A stretch of DNA of 10,310 bases from contig JBAXFX010000048.1 in assembly GCA_037139695.1 (NCBI GenBank), forward strand, positions 1 through 10,310, given 5' to 3'. The notes below the pieces were generated by a model. That model made no database searches. It saw only the letters and a program-made list of their open reading frames with translations, and was not told where the DNA came from. Both the position numbers and the translations under genes were made by a program. The first letter of the stretch is position 1. The number at the start of each line of letters is the position of its first letter. This stretch comes from JAAXTX01 sp037139695. GTDB taxonomy: Bacteria; Patescibacteriota; Minisyncoccia; Moranbacterales; UBA1568. Shown in pieces: positions 1 through 5,891 of this stretch.

Positions 1-6
1 TTCGCG

Positions 7-55
7 CGAAATTTTCGGATTTACAGCTCGACATGAGATTTGAGATAGATACTAA
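7..55. repeat. Left arm of 49-bp perfect terminal inverted repeat
   Basis: Bases 7-55 are, without a mismatch, the reverse complement of 10259-10307. The match breaks at base 56 on the inner side and at base 6 on the outer side. The repeat starts with a small odd palindrome (CGAAA-T-TTTCG). Just outside it the window begins with the even palindrome TTCGCGCGAA (1-10). It is too long to be chance. It is not obviously coding: the ATG at 33 opens a 60-codon frame with no family signature. The sequence alone does not show whether it is a mobile-element end, an interspersed repeat or an assembly boundary. Confidence 0.9.
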
Positions 56-79
56 CAACGGCATCTTCGGCGCCCCTCA

Positions 80-181
80 CCCCTGCCCGCAGTGCGACAG
101 TGTTGCCGGCAGGCTCGAGGACTCGGGAGCTCCCCTCGGAAAGCCCGCTTGCATCGCTACGCAAAACGTTGCGGGCAGGGG
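80..181. repeat. Long-range stem with inner palindrome
   Basis: CCCCTGCCCGCA (80-91) is the exact reverse complement of 170-181, which gives a 12-bp GC-rich stem closing about 78 nt. Inside lies the perfect palindrome GGGAGCTCCC (125-134). The 12-mer AGCTCCCCTCGG at 128-139 recurs in the 48-bp tandem repeat near 7394, and CGGGCAGGGG also occurs in both places, so the two intergenic regions seem to share a repeat family. The structure could be a non-coding RNA, a decayed mobile repeat or a DNA-level structure; no known RNA family was recognised. Confidence 0.5.
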
Positions 182-195
182 GGGCAGGGTACGGG
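173..195 (+). other. Canonical G-quadruplex motif
   Basis: The plus strand has four G runs of 3, 7, 3 and 3 bases separated by CA, CA and TAC. This fits the G3+N1-7 pattern for an intramolecular G-quadruplex. The first runs also take part in the 80-91/170-181 stem, so the two structures compete. It lies about 275 nt upstream of the first gene. Folding in the cell is inferred only. Confidence 0.5.
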
Positions 196-469
196 CAGGT
201 ACCGGATTCAGATAACAGTAAACGGTAAACAGGGGATATGGAACGGCTACTAGTTCCCTTTTTGCTTGGAATCCCTTTTCTCCCATTTCAAACCCCTTTC
301 TCCTTTTGCTTCGGAAGTTTGAGTATCCATCTCTTTATCTTCTTTCATTTCGCCTTTACTTGTTGTACTATATTCATAGGAACCTGTCCACTCTTTTTTG
401 CTACAGGCATGGCGGGCGGAGTCGTGGCATGGATACTTGTCCTCTCGAATAGAACGGAAACCAAAATAT

Positions 470-1012
470 ATGATTCAATCCAAAGTGTTCGTCGATCCGA
501 AGGAAGTCTTCCGTTCCCTGCCAGAGAAGCCGAAGGGGACGGTAGTCGATTTCGGGTGCGGTGCCGGGTATTTCTCCATCGAATTCGCCAAGGCGATGGG
601 CGACGAGGGTAAGGTGATCGCGATCGACGTCTTGCCATCGGCCTTGGAGGCCATGCAGAGCCGGATCAAGTCGGAGGGGCTCCGCAATATCGTGACAAAA
701 CGCGCGAACCTCGAGAAGCCGGGCGGATCCGGCCTCGCCCCGGCAAGCGTCGATTGGGTCATCGCGAAAGACGTCCTCTTTCAAAATGAGAAGCGGGGCA
801 TCATGATCGCGGAGATCGCGCGGATCATCCGTCCCGGCGGACATGCGATCGTCATGGAATGGGGCCCGATCTCGATCGGCAATATCGGTCCGGACGAGGA
901 TGACCGCGTCGCTCCGGACGAGCTTCGGGGGTTGCTCGCTTCGGCGGGCTTTTCCGAAACGCATGAATTGCCTGTCGGAGCGTTCCATTACGCGTTCCTT
1001 GTGACCAAATGA
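470..1012 (+). CDS. SAM-dependent class I methyltransferase
   Basis: A 180-residue protein with the Rossmann fold of class I SAM methyltransferases (UbiE/Methyltransf_11/25-like). Motif I is VVDFGCGAG (residues 25-33). The acidic residue that contacts the SAM ribose follows in VIAIDV (D53). The motif IV region is DWVIAKDVLFQ (95-105), and the post-motif strand is RPGGHAIVMEW (121-131). About 180 aa is a normal length for a stand-alone catalytic domain without a large substrate cap, so the substrate (small molecule, lipid/quinone or protein) cannot be read. I chose the ATG at 470; an in-frame TTG at 398 would add 24 residues that precede the fold and look non-coding. No strong Shine-Dalgarno is seen. 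The stop lies 3 nt before the next ATG, so it is very probably cotranscribed with the solute-binding lipoprotein. The family is sure, the function is not. Confidence 0.88.
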   Translation: MIQSKVFVDPKEVFRSLPEKPKGTVVDFGCGAGYFSIEFAKAMGDEGKVIAIDVLPSALEAMQSRIKSEGLRNIVTKRANLEKPGGSGLAPASVDWVIAKDVLFQNEKRGIMIAEIARIIRPGGHAIVMEWGPISIGNIGPDEDDRVAPDELRGLLASAGFSETHELPVGAFHYAFLVTK

Positions 1013-1015
1013 CCT

Positions 1016-2434
1016 ATGAAGAAATCCATCACCCTGCTCCGCATCGCTTCTACGCTCCCGATCTTCGCTTCGGCGTTCCTTCTTTCGGGTTGCGGGACGG
1101 TCGCGCCACCTTCGTACAAGGTCAATCTGGAAATCTGGGGGAGCCTCGACGACTCCGATTCGTACCAGCCGATCATGAACGACTATCAGCAAAAATATGC
1201 CAAGTCTCATGTCGGTTCCGTTATCTATCGGAAGGTGACCGCCGAAACCTATCGGGCGGACCTGCTAAGCGCATTTGCCGAAGGGAACGGCCCGGATGCG
1301 TTCCTTATCAGGAGTTCCTGGTTGCCCCTTTTCAAGAACCTTATCGCCCCCGCACCCGCCTACGAGATTTCCGAGCGCGAATTTCGCGATGCCTTTGTGG
1401 ATGTGGCAGCGAACGACCTCGTTTCCGATGGAAAGATCTATGGCATCCCGATGTCGGTCGATTCGCTCGCGCTCTATTATAACAAGGACCTGTTCAATGC
1501 GGCCGGCATCGCGTCACCACCCTCGACCTGGGACGATGTCGCCGCCGATGCGAAACTGCTCGACTCCATAGACAATAGCGGGAACATACGACAGTCGGCT
1601 ATCGCGCTCGGGACCGCGAAGAACATCAATCGTTCAACGGATGTCCTGCTCGCGCTCGCGACCCAGTACGGCATGACCCCCGCGGCCAACGGATTTTCCG
1701 ACGAGGTGAACCTATCTTCGCCACCGGCATGGAAGGCACTCGCGTACTATTCCGGATTTGCCAAGCTTGGAAGCAGCCAGTATTCCTGGAACGCGAACCA
1801 GCACTATTCCGTCGACGCGTTCTACGAGGGGAATCTCGCGATGATGGTCAATTATTCGTGGCAGATCGACGCGATAAAAAAGAAGAACGCCAAGCTTAAC
1901 TTCGGCGTGGCACCGCTCCCGCAGATAGCCGGAGCCGCGCCGTCGAATTATGCGAACTATTGGGTGCTGGTCGTGGCGAAACACAAGAACGAACCGGACA
2001 CCGGTGGCAAGAAGTCCGCTCTTTCGACGGATACGTACGACGGTATCCGAACGCATGAGACGTGGCAATTCCTGCACTACCTCGCGTTCCCGCATCCCGG
2101 GAACAAGATAACGCTTCGGAACGCGCTTGCCACGACGAGCGTGAGCGAGGTCTCGATCGCGGACGACCCTACAAAGATATTCCTTGAGAAGTCCCGCCAG
2201 CCTGCGGCTCGTCGCGATCTTATCGAGGCACAGAAAGCCGATGCATGGCTTGCGCCGTTCGCGGCCGGGAACCTGATTGCCAAGGATTGGCGTGTCGGCG
2301 ATACGGAAGCCATGGAAGGTATTCTTGCGGACGCGATCGAGTCGGTGAACCGCGGAGAAGCGACCGTCGAACAGGCGCTTTCCTTGGCGATGAACCAGAT
2401 TGCACCGCTCCAAAGGAAAGCCACCGGAAATTAA
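1016..2434 (+). CDS. Extracellular solute-binding lipoprotein (family 1, sugar-type)
   Basis: A 472-residue protein with a lipoprotein signal peptide: KK start, hydrophobic core and lipobox LSGC, with Cys26 as the lipidated residue. The mature part reads as a family 1 (MalE/UgpB-like) solute-binding protein: beta strand NLEIWGSL (37-44), AFAEGNGPDAFLI (86-98), the hallmark YGIPMSVDSLALYYNKDLF (142-160), STWDD (170-174), FYEGNLAMMVNYSWQ around 275-290 and FGVAPLPQI around 304-312. Such proteins normally capture sugars, oligosaccharides or glycerol phosphates and pass them to an ABC permease. No permease or ATPase is present in the window. Instead, pilin-like genes follow 4 nt after the stop. 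The protein may serve an importer encoded elsewhere or have been recruited as a surface-binding lipoprotein. Near full family length and apparently intact. The start lies 3 nt after the upstream stop, suggesting translational coupling. The ligand is unknown. Confidence 0.88.
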   Translation: MKKSITLLRIASTLPIFASAFLLSGCGTVAPPSYKVNLEIWGSLDDSDSYQPIMNDYQQKYAKSHVGSVIYRKVTAETYRADLLSAFAEGNGPDAFLIRSSWLPLFKNLIAPAPAYEISEREFRDAFVDVAANDLVSDGKIYGIPMSVDSLALYYNKDLFNAAGIASPPSTWDDVAADAKLLDSIDNSGNIRQSAIALGTAKNINRSTDVLLALATQYGMTPAANGFSDEVNLSSPPAWKALAYYSGFAKLGSSQYSWNANQHYSVDAFYEGNLAMMVNYSWQIDAIKKKNAKLNFGVAPLPQIAGAAPSNYANYWVLVVAKHKNEPDTGGKKSALSTDTYDGIRTHETWQFLHYLAFPHPGNKITLRNALATTSVSEVSIADDPTKIFLEKSRQPAARRDLIEAQKADAWLAPFAAGNLIAKDWRVGDTEAMEGILADAIESVNRGEATVEQALSLAMNQIAPLQRKATGN

Positions 2435-2438
2435 TCGT

Positions 2439-2723
2439 ATGCATGATTTTCCCGCTCTCATGAAGGTCGCCCATGCCGCGGGCGTGATTGAGGACGCTGT
2501 TCCGATTTCCAAGATCCTTTCGGACACGCTCTCGTTCGTTCTTGGCGCGGCGGGCGTGTTGGCGATGGTCTCGCTCGTGGTGTCCGGGCTGCTTTACGTC
2601 ATGGCTCAGGGGAACGAGACAGGTATGAGGCAGGCGAAGCAGGCTCTGATCTATTCGATCGTCGGCGTGGCAGTGATCGTTGCGGCACTGATCATTGTCC
2701 GTACGGTGGCAGGTATGGTATGA
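2439..2723 (+). CDS. Small two-helix pilin-like protein (VirB2/TrbC type), copy 1
   Basis: A 94-residue protein with two transmembrane helices (about 33-56 and 70-90) joined by a short polar loop, AQGNETGMRQAK (56-67). This is the pattern of VirB2/TrbC-like T4SS pilins and of its three downstream neighbours, though here the loop is AQGNE rather than AGDE. Unlike copies 2-4 it has no clear cleavable signal peptide; residues 1-25 are amphipathic. I chose the ATG at 2439, 4 nt after the solute-binding protein stop; ATG 2460 is an alternative, and a start at 2400 would overlap the upstream gene. It is probably part of the same operon. Assembly into a pilus or secretion channel is a family-level expectation, not shown here. 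Confidence 0.75.
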   Translation: MHDFPALMKVAHAAGVIEDAVPISKILSDTLSFVLGAAGVLAMVSLVVSGLLYVMAQGNETGMRQAKQALIYSIVGVAVIVAALIIVRTVAGMV

Positions 2724-2724
2724 T
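2695..2724 (+). promoter_or_regulatory. Possible sigma70 promoter for pilin copy 2
   Basis: TTGTCC (2695-2700), an 18-bp spacer and TATGAT (2719-2724) lie inside the 3' end of copy 1, with the -10 element overlapping its TGA stop. The same TATGAT-GA string is the -10 of the candidate promoter before copy 3. It is a moderate match only. It could give copy 2 extra transcription relative to the upstream genes. Confidence 0.4.
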
Positions 2725-2751
2725 GAGCGTGTCGAAACAATCACAAAACAG

Positions 2752-2762
2752 AAAGGAGGTGA
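2752..2762 (+). promoter_or_regulatory. Perfect extended Shine-Dalgarno
   Basis: AAAGGAGGTGA is fully complementary to the canonical 16S rRNA 3' end and lies 4 nt before ATG 2767. It fixes that start against an upstream in-frame start at 2695. It is by far the strongest ribosome binding site in the pilin cluster and suggests that copy 2 is the most highly translated member, as expected for a major subunit. Confidence 0.85.
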
Positions 2763-2766
2763 ACGC

Positions 2767-3168
2767 ATGAAATCAATGAAACACATCGGGTACGGCGTTC
2801 TCGCCGCGACGCTTTCGGCGCCGGTATCGGTTTTCGCACAGGGAACCGGTTTCGGGACCGTTCCCGGAGGTCCGGGCTCGTACAGTTCCGTGGCGACTTC
2901 TGGTGGTATGACCCAGGATACGATCGGTACGATTTTGACCACCGTCATGAACTGGGTGCTGGGAATCCTCGGCATCGGCGCGATCATTTCTTTCGTCATA
3001 GCGGGCATCCTCTATCTGACCGCCGCCGGCGACGAGGGGAAGACCGAGAAGGCGAAGAGCATGATGACGTACGCCATCGTCGCGGTCGTGGTGGCACTCA
3101 TCGGCTATGTCGTGATCAATACGGTAGTTGGACTTCTTGGAAGTGCTAAAGTCAACGGCAGCTTCTGA
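2767..3168 (+). CDS. Secreted VirB2/TrbC-like T4SS pilin, copy 2
   Basis: A 133-residue precursor with a signal peptide (K-rich start, hydrophobic core, cleavage probably after VFA, residue 24). A Gly/Ser/Thr/Pro-rich stretch follows (about 25-50), then two transmembrane helices (about 60-85 and 100-124). The hairpin loop is TAAGDEGKTEKAKSMM (85-100), the AGDE-K-AK signature shared across this cluster. This is the layout of VirB2/TrbC major pilins and of the T4SS-pilin family common in Patescibacteria. A perfect Shine-Dalgarno and its own candidate promoter precede it, and a strong terminator follows it, so it can form a separate, highly expressed unit. Expected to sit in the cytoplasmic membrane and possibly polymerise. 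No T4SS ATPase or channel gene is in the window, so the function is inferred from family only. Confidence 0.82.
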   Translation: MKSMKHIGYGVLAATLSAPVSVFAQGTGFGTVPGGPGSYSSVATSGGMTQDTIGTILTTVMNWVLGILGIGAIISFVIAGILYLTAAGDEGKTEKAKSMMTYAIVAVVVALIGYVVINTVVGLLGSAKVNGSF

Positions 3169-3199
3169 TTCCTGTTCGGTATGTCGGGAAACAGTCAGG

Positions 3200-3231
3200 C
3201 AACCCCGCACGGCGCGGGGTTGTCTTTTTTT
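3200..3231 (+). terminator. Rho-independent terminator after pilin copy 2
   Basis: CAACCCCGC (3200-3208), loop ACGGC, and GCGGGGTTG (3214-3222) form a perfect 9-bp GC-rich stem followed by TCTTTTTTT. It lies 31 nt after the copy 2 stop. It splits the pilin series into an upstream and a downstream unit. Confidence 0.92.
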
Positions 3232-3247
3232 GTCTGTGCGGTATGAT
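3220..3247 (+). promoter_or_regulatory. Candidate promoter overlapping the terminator
   Basis: TTGTCT (3220-3225), a 16-bp spacer and TATGAT (3242-3247). The -35 element is built from the last bases of the terminator stem and the first of its T tract. A start near 3254 would give a 5' leader of about 68 nt before pilin copy 3. A plausible source of transcription for copies 3 and 4, given the terminator just before it. Confidence 0.55.
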
Positions 3248-3321
3248 GAAGGGGAAGACGTTCGAATTCCATCGGCAAGAAAAAAAGTTTCATCCGCCGA
3301 TGCGACTGAAGACAAAAAACT

Positions 3322-3747
3322 ATGAAGAACCATCCTCTCGGAGTATTGCGAAACGTCGGTATCCGTGCGACGTCACTCACGGCACTCGTCGTGTCGGTCA
3401 TCGTGCCACGCGTCGTGCTTGCCGTGGCGAGCTGTACGGACGGCACGCTGATGGGCGGGGTCTGCGTCCCATCGGGTTCGTCGACCGGCTTGCCGGAGAC
3501 CTCGGCAGGACAGGTGATTGTCAATGTCATGAATTGGCTCCTCGGCATACTCGGCCTGATCGCCATGATCATGTTCGTGGTGGCAGGATTCCAGTATCTC
3601 ATGGCGGGTGGCGAAGAGAAGAATACCGAGGCGGCGAAGGGGAATATCAAATATGCCATCATCGGTGTCGCGGTCGCACTCCTCGGGTACGTGGTCGTCT
3701 ACACCGTTCAGCAGCTCGCGACCGGCAGTTCATCGGCAACCTATTGA
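3322..3747 (+). CDS. Secreted VirB2/TrbC-like T4SS pilin, copy 3
   Basis: A 141-residue precursor. The N-terminal signal segment (about 1-37) is followed by a short head with two cysteines (C38, C48) and a Gly/Ser/Thr-rich linker. The pilin-like domain has helices at about 69-93 and 109-130, with loop MAGGEEKNTEAAK (94-106). The sequence VASC around C38 fits a loose lipobox, so C38 could be lipidated; a C38-C48 disulphide is equally possible. The domain resembles copy 2 closely (VMNW.LGILG near the first helix, YAI..V.VAL.GYVV in the second). The Shine-Dalgarno is weak. The gap to copy 4 is 63 nt with no terminator, so the two are probably cotranscribed. Confidence 0.8.
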   Translation: MKNHPLGVLRNVGIRATSLTALVVSVIVPRVVLAVASCTDGTLMGGVCVPSGSSTGLPETSAGQVIVNVMNWLLGILGLIAMIMFVVAGFQYLMAGGEEKNTEAAKGNIKYAIIGVAVALLGYVVVYTVQQLATGSSSATY

Positions 3748-3810
3748 TACCGATTTTCCGAGTGGCATTTCTTCTCATCGTTTCCCAATAGGACGTTTCA
3801 TCACAAAAAT

Positions 3811-4764
3811 ATGCATACACGATTCGCCGCGTTCCCTGTCTTTCTTTTCGTGGTAGCCCTCTTTTTTCCCTCGCAAGCGACCCCGGTTTTCGCGGCGACC
3901 ATGCCACCGGGAATGAATTGTGCCTGCGTGCAGGCTGATGGCACCACGGTAGACTCTTCCTCTTTCGAGGATACTCAAAAGCTCTGTAACGCACAGTGTG
4001 CCGGCCGTCCGAAGTTTCAATACGGCGTGACTGCCACCCCTCTTGCTACCGTCCCCAATGCGAATTATGATGCCACCTATGGAGGAGCGGCTAGCGGTGT
4101 CTGTACGGGGACGTGTCAGGTGGGCACGACATGCACGGGTGGCCTCACTCAACAGCCGGGTACCTGTACTTCGGCGAGCCAGATATGTTGTGGGGCTGGT
4201 ACCGGTGCCGGTGCCGGTGGTGGATCGGTCGGTTCGGTTTCCTTCACGAACCCGCTCAACTTCAGCACCGTTCAGGAAGCTACAGGAGTGTTCCTTGCCG
4301 CGTTCCAGGGTATCATCGTCTGGCTTTCGCTCCTCTTCATCGTTCTCGGAGGCATCTTCTACATCACGTCGGCCGGCGACGAGAAAAAGATAGGCACCGC
4401 CAAGAAAATGATTACCGCCGCGATGATCGGACTCGCGATCGGCGTGGCGGCACCATCATTCCTCAAGGTGATCGGCGACGTGCTCGGATGGGGTGGCGCG
4501 CAGGTGCCGACCGAGGTGAGCAGTGCCAAGTCCATGGTCCAGATCATCCAAGGCGTCCTGAACTTCCTCCTTGGCATCTCGGGTCTGCTCGCGATGATCA
4601 TGCTCGTCATCGGTGGCTTCATGTTCTTCGCTTCCGCCGGCGACGAGAAGCGCGCCGAAACGGCCAAGAGCCTGGTGAAGTATTCGATCATGGGTATCGC
4701 GGTCGTGGTCCTGTCGCTCATCATCATCCGGACGATCGCGATGCTGCTCTCGGGAACGGCATAG
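3811..4764 (+). CDS. Double pilin-domain protein with cysteine-rich head, copies 4 and 5
   Basis: A 317-residue precursor with a signal peptide (hydrophobic 7-20, probable cleavage after VFA, residue 28). An exported head (about 29-135) has ten cysteines (37, 39, 59, 63, 98, 102, 108, 119, 126, 127), enough for five disulphides, and ends in a Gly/Ala linker. Two tandem VirB2-like helix pairs follow. Domain 1 (about 160-226) has loop TSAGDEKKIGTAKKM (186-200) and a diverged second helix with a proline. Domain 2 (about 245-314) has loop ASAGDEKRAETAKSL (274-288) and resembles copy 3 (LGISGLLAMIM). It looks like a duplication-fusion of the single-domain genes with an added extracytoplasmic head: a candidate tip, adaptor or anchoring subunit. 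Last gene before the bidirectional terminator. The ATG has only a weak, distant AGGA-like site. Confidence 0.8.
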   Translation: MHTRFAAFPVFLFVVALFFPSQATPVFAATMPPGMNCACVQADGTTVDSSSFEDTQKLCNAQCAGRPKFQYGVTATPLATVPNANYDATYGGAASGVCTGTCQVGTTCTGGLTQQPGTCTSASQICCGAGTGAGAGGGSVGSVSFTNPLNFSTVQEATGVFLAAFQGIIVWLSLLFIVLGGIFYITSAGDEKKIGTAKKMITAAMIGLAIGVAAPSFLKVIGDVLGWGGAQVPTEVSSAKSMVQIIQGVLNFLLGISGLLAMIMLVIGGFMFFASAGDEKRAETAKSLVKYSIMGIAVVVLSLIIIRTIAMLLSGTA

Positions 4765-4789
4765 ATCGTTTCATACTGCACGGAAAAAG

Positions 4790-4824
4790 AAAACGGCCCG
4801 AGGAGTTTTTCCTGGGCCGTTTTT
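4790..4824. terminator. Bidirectional intrinsic terminator between convergent operons
   Basis: AAAACGGCCC (4790-4799) pairs with GGGCCGTTTT (4814-4823); inside, AGGA/TCCT extends the stem across a one-base bulge. A T run follows on the plus strand, and on the minus strand the hairpin is followed by TTTTCTTTTTCC (the A-rich stretch at about 4783-4793). It ends the pilin operon at 4764 and the minus-strand operon at 4830. Confidence 0.93.
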
Positions 4825-4829
4825 AGCGA

Positions 4830-5876
4830 TTACTCGAACGCGACGTTAATCGTCGTTTCGCCGAGTTTGAATTTCCCCGACCTCAGGTTCTCCTCGGTAT
4901 CGGGCGGGACGCGCAATCTGATGGAGATTTTGCCCTCAGTCACCGTTATCTTGCCTCCGTTCACCGTTCCTTCTCCGGCAACAAGCGTGTACGCCGGGTC
5001 TTTCAGTGAATTCCGTGTGGCACTCATTCCCGTATTGCTGTTTGAGTCCGGTATATAGACGATGATCACCGGATTCGCATCTACGAGTCTGAAGGTCCGT
5101 TCGCCGTCCGGAATACCGGTAAGCGTAATCGGCTCGAGACTCTTGACGGTCACGCCGAACGTTTTCCCGGAGTATTTCGGTGCAGCTTCGGGTCCCTGGG
5201 TCGGGTTGTTAACAGGACTGCTCGCTGACGGGACGCTGACCGGGGTGGCCTGTTTTGATGAGGTCTCAAACGCACCGTATAATCCGCAGATGACGATTAT
5301 TCCTCCGATAATCATTCCGTATGGCGCGTATTTCTTGATGGGTGATTCCGGAAGCACGTTCACCAATGCGACCATGAGGAGGAGCGCCAATTCCGGCAAT
5401 GCCCAGAAGATGACCTGTATCTGGAAAATCCCGTGGAAGAAGGCGAGAGCCGATATCAGGAACGCGAATACCGTTACCGGTTGGACGACATACTTGATAA
5501 GCGCCTCCCAACCTCCTTGAACCAGTTTCTTGATCTCGACGTCGGGGAGTCCCGCCGCCCCTTTCTGAAGGACCTCGCTCATCTGGAAGTTCGGCAATTT
5601 CGATGCGGCGCCGAGTCCTAACGCGGGCAGGACGACCCTGTAATCCGCGATGACCCAGAAAGTGCCGATGATGATTCCGATCCCGATGACAAAGTCCATC
5701 ATCTGCAGGTATTTGCTGCAGATGACGATGACCATGAATATGAGTATTCCCGTTGCGACCACTACCTTGAAGAGTTTCGCACGGAGATCATTCGCGTATT
5801 GGACAAATCTTTCAGGATGTTGTTCCCAACCGCGCAACACTTCCACCCAATCTTTTGTTACGGTACTACTACTCAT
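4830..5876 (-). CDS. Polytopic membrane protein with beta-rich C-terminal domain, unknown function
   Basis: A 348-residue protein of no family I recognise. A soluble N-terminus (1-36) precedes about five hydrophobic segments: 38-54, 60-78, 128-150, 153-175 and 185-203. A Ser/Pro/Thr/Ala linker (about 205-234) follows, then a domain (235-348) of alternating hydrophobic residues that looks beta-rich, e.g. ITLTGIPDGERTFRLVDANP and GKITVTEGKISIRLRVP. If helix five places the linker outside, the C-terminal domain would be extracytoplasmic; the topology is inferred. The start is supported by GGAGGG 4 nt before ATG, inside the 15-nt gap after the partner gene. The pair shares one promoter and ends at the bidirectional terminator. 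Confidence 0.8.
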   Translation of the reverse strand: MSSSTVTKDWVEVLRGWEQHPERFVQYANDLRAKLFKVVVATGILIFMVIVICSKYLQMMDFVIGIGIIIGTFWVIADYRVVLPALGLGAASKLPNFQMSEVLQKGAAGLPDVEIKKLVQGGWEALIKYVVQPVTVFAFLISALAFFHGIFQIQVIFWALPELALLLMVALVNVLPESPIKKYAPYGMIIGGIIVICGLYGAFETSSKQATPVSVPSASSPVNNPTQGPEAAPKYSGKTFGVTVKSLEPITLTGIPDGERTFRLVDANPVIIVYIPDSNSNTGMSATRNSLKDPAYTLVAGEGTVNGGKITVTEGKISIRLRVPPDTEENLRSGKFKLGETTINVAFE

Positions 5877-5891
5877 CGTTCCCTCCGTTTG

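Larger units (their letters stand above)
56..469. other. Non-coding region upstream of the methyltransferase
   Basis: I see no credible gene in this stretch. Bases 70-200 are GC-rich and foldable. Bases 246-400 are strongly pyrimidine-rich on the plus strand, which makes short hydrophobic frames appear; a frame opening at 238 is of this kind and runs out of phase into the methyltransferase. A weak -10-like TATATT lies at 369-374 with no matching -35 element, so the promoter of the downstream operon is not identified. No tRNA or known structured RNA was recognised. Confidence 0.6.

Noticed and set aside
56..200. RNase P RNA, tmRNA or tRNA in the GC-rich stem region
   Set aside because: I could not find the conserved core motifs of these RNAs, only generic GC-rich pairing.
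238..612. Hydrophobic 124-codon frame at the left end
   Set aside because: The hydrophobicity comes from a pyrimidine-rich non-coding stretch, and the frame then overlaps the methyltransferase out of phase.
401..3008. Long minus-strand frames of 260-271 codons opposite the methyltransferase, solute-binding protein and pilin genes
   Set aside because: They lie opposite genes with clear family motifs, are Arg/His-rich and show no domain or start signal.
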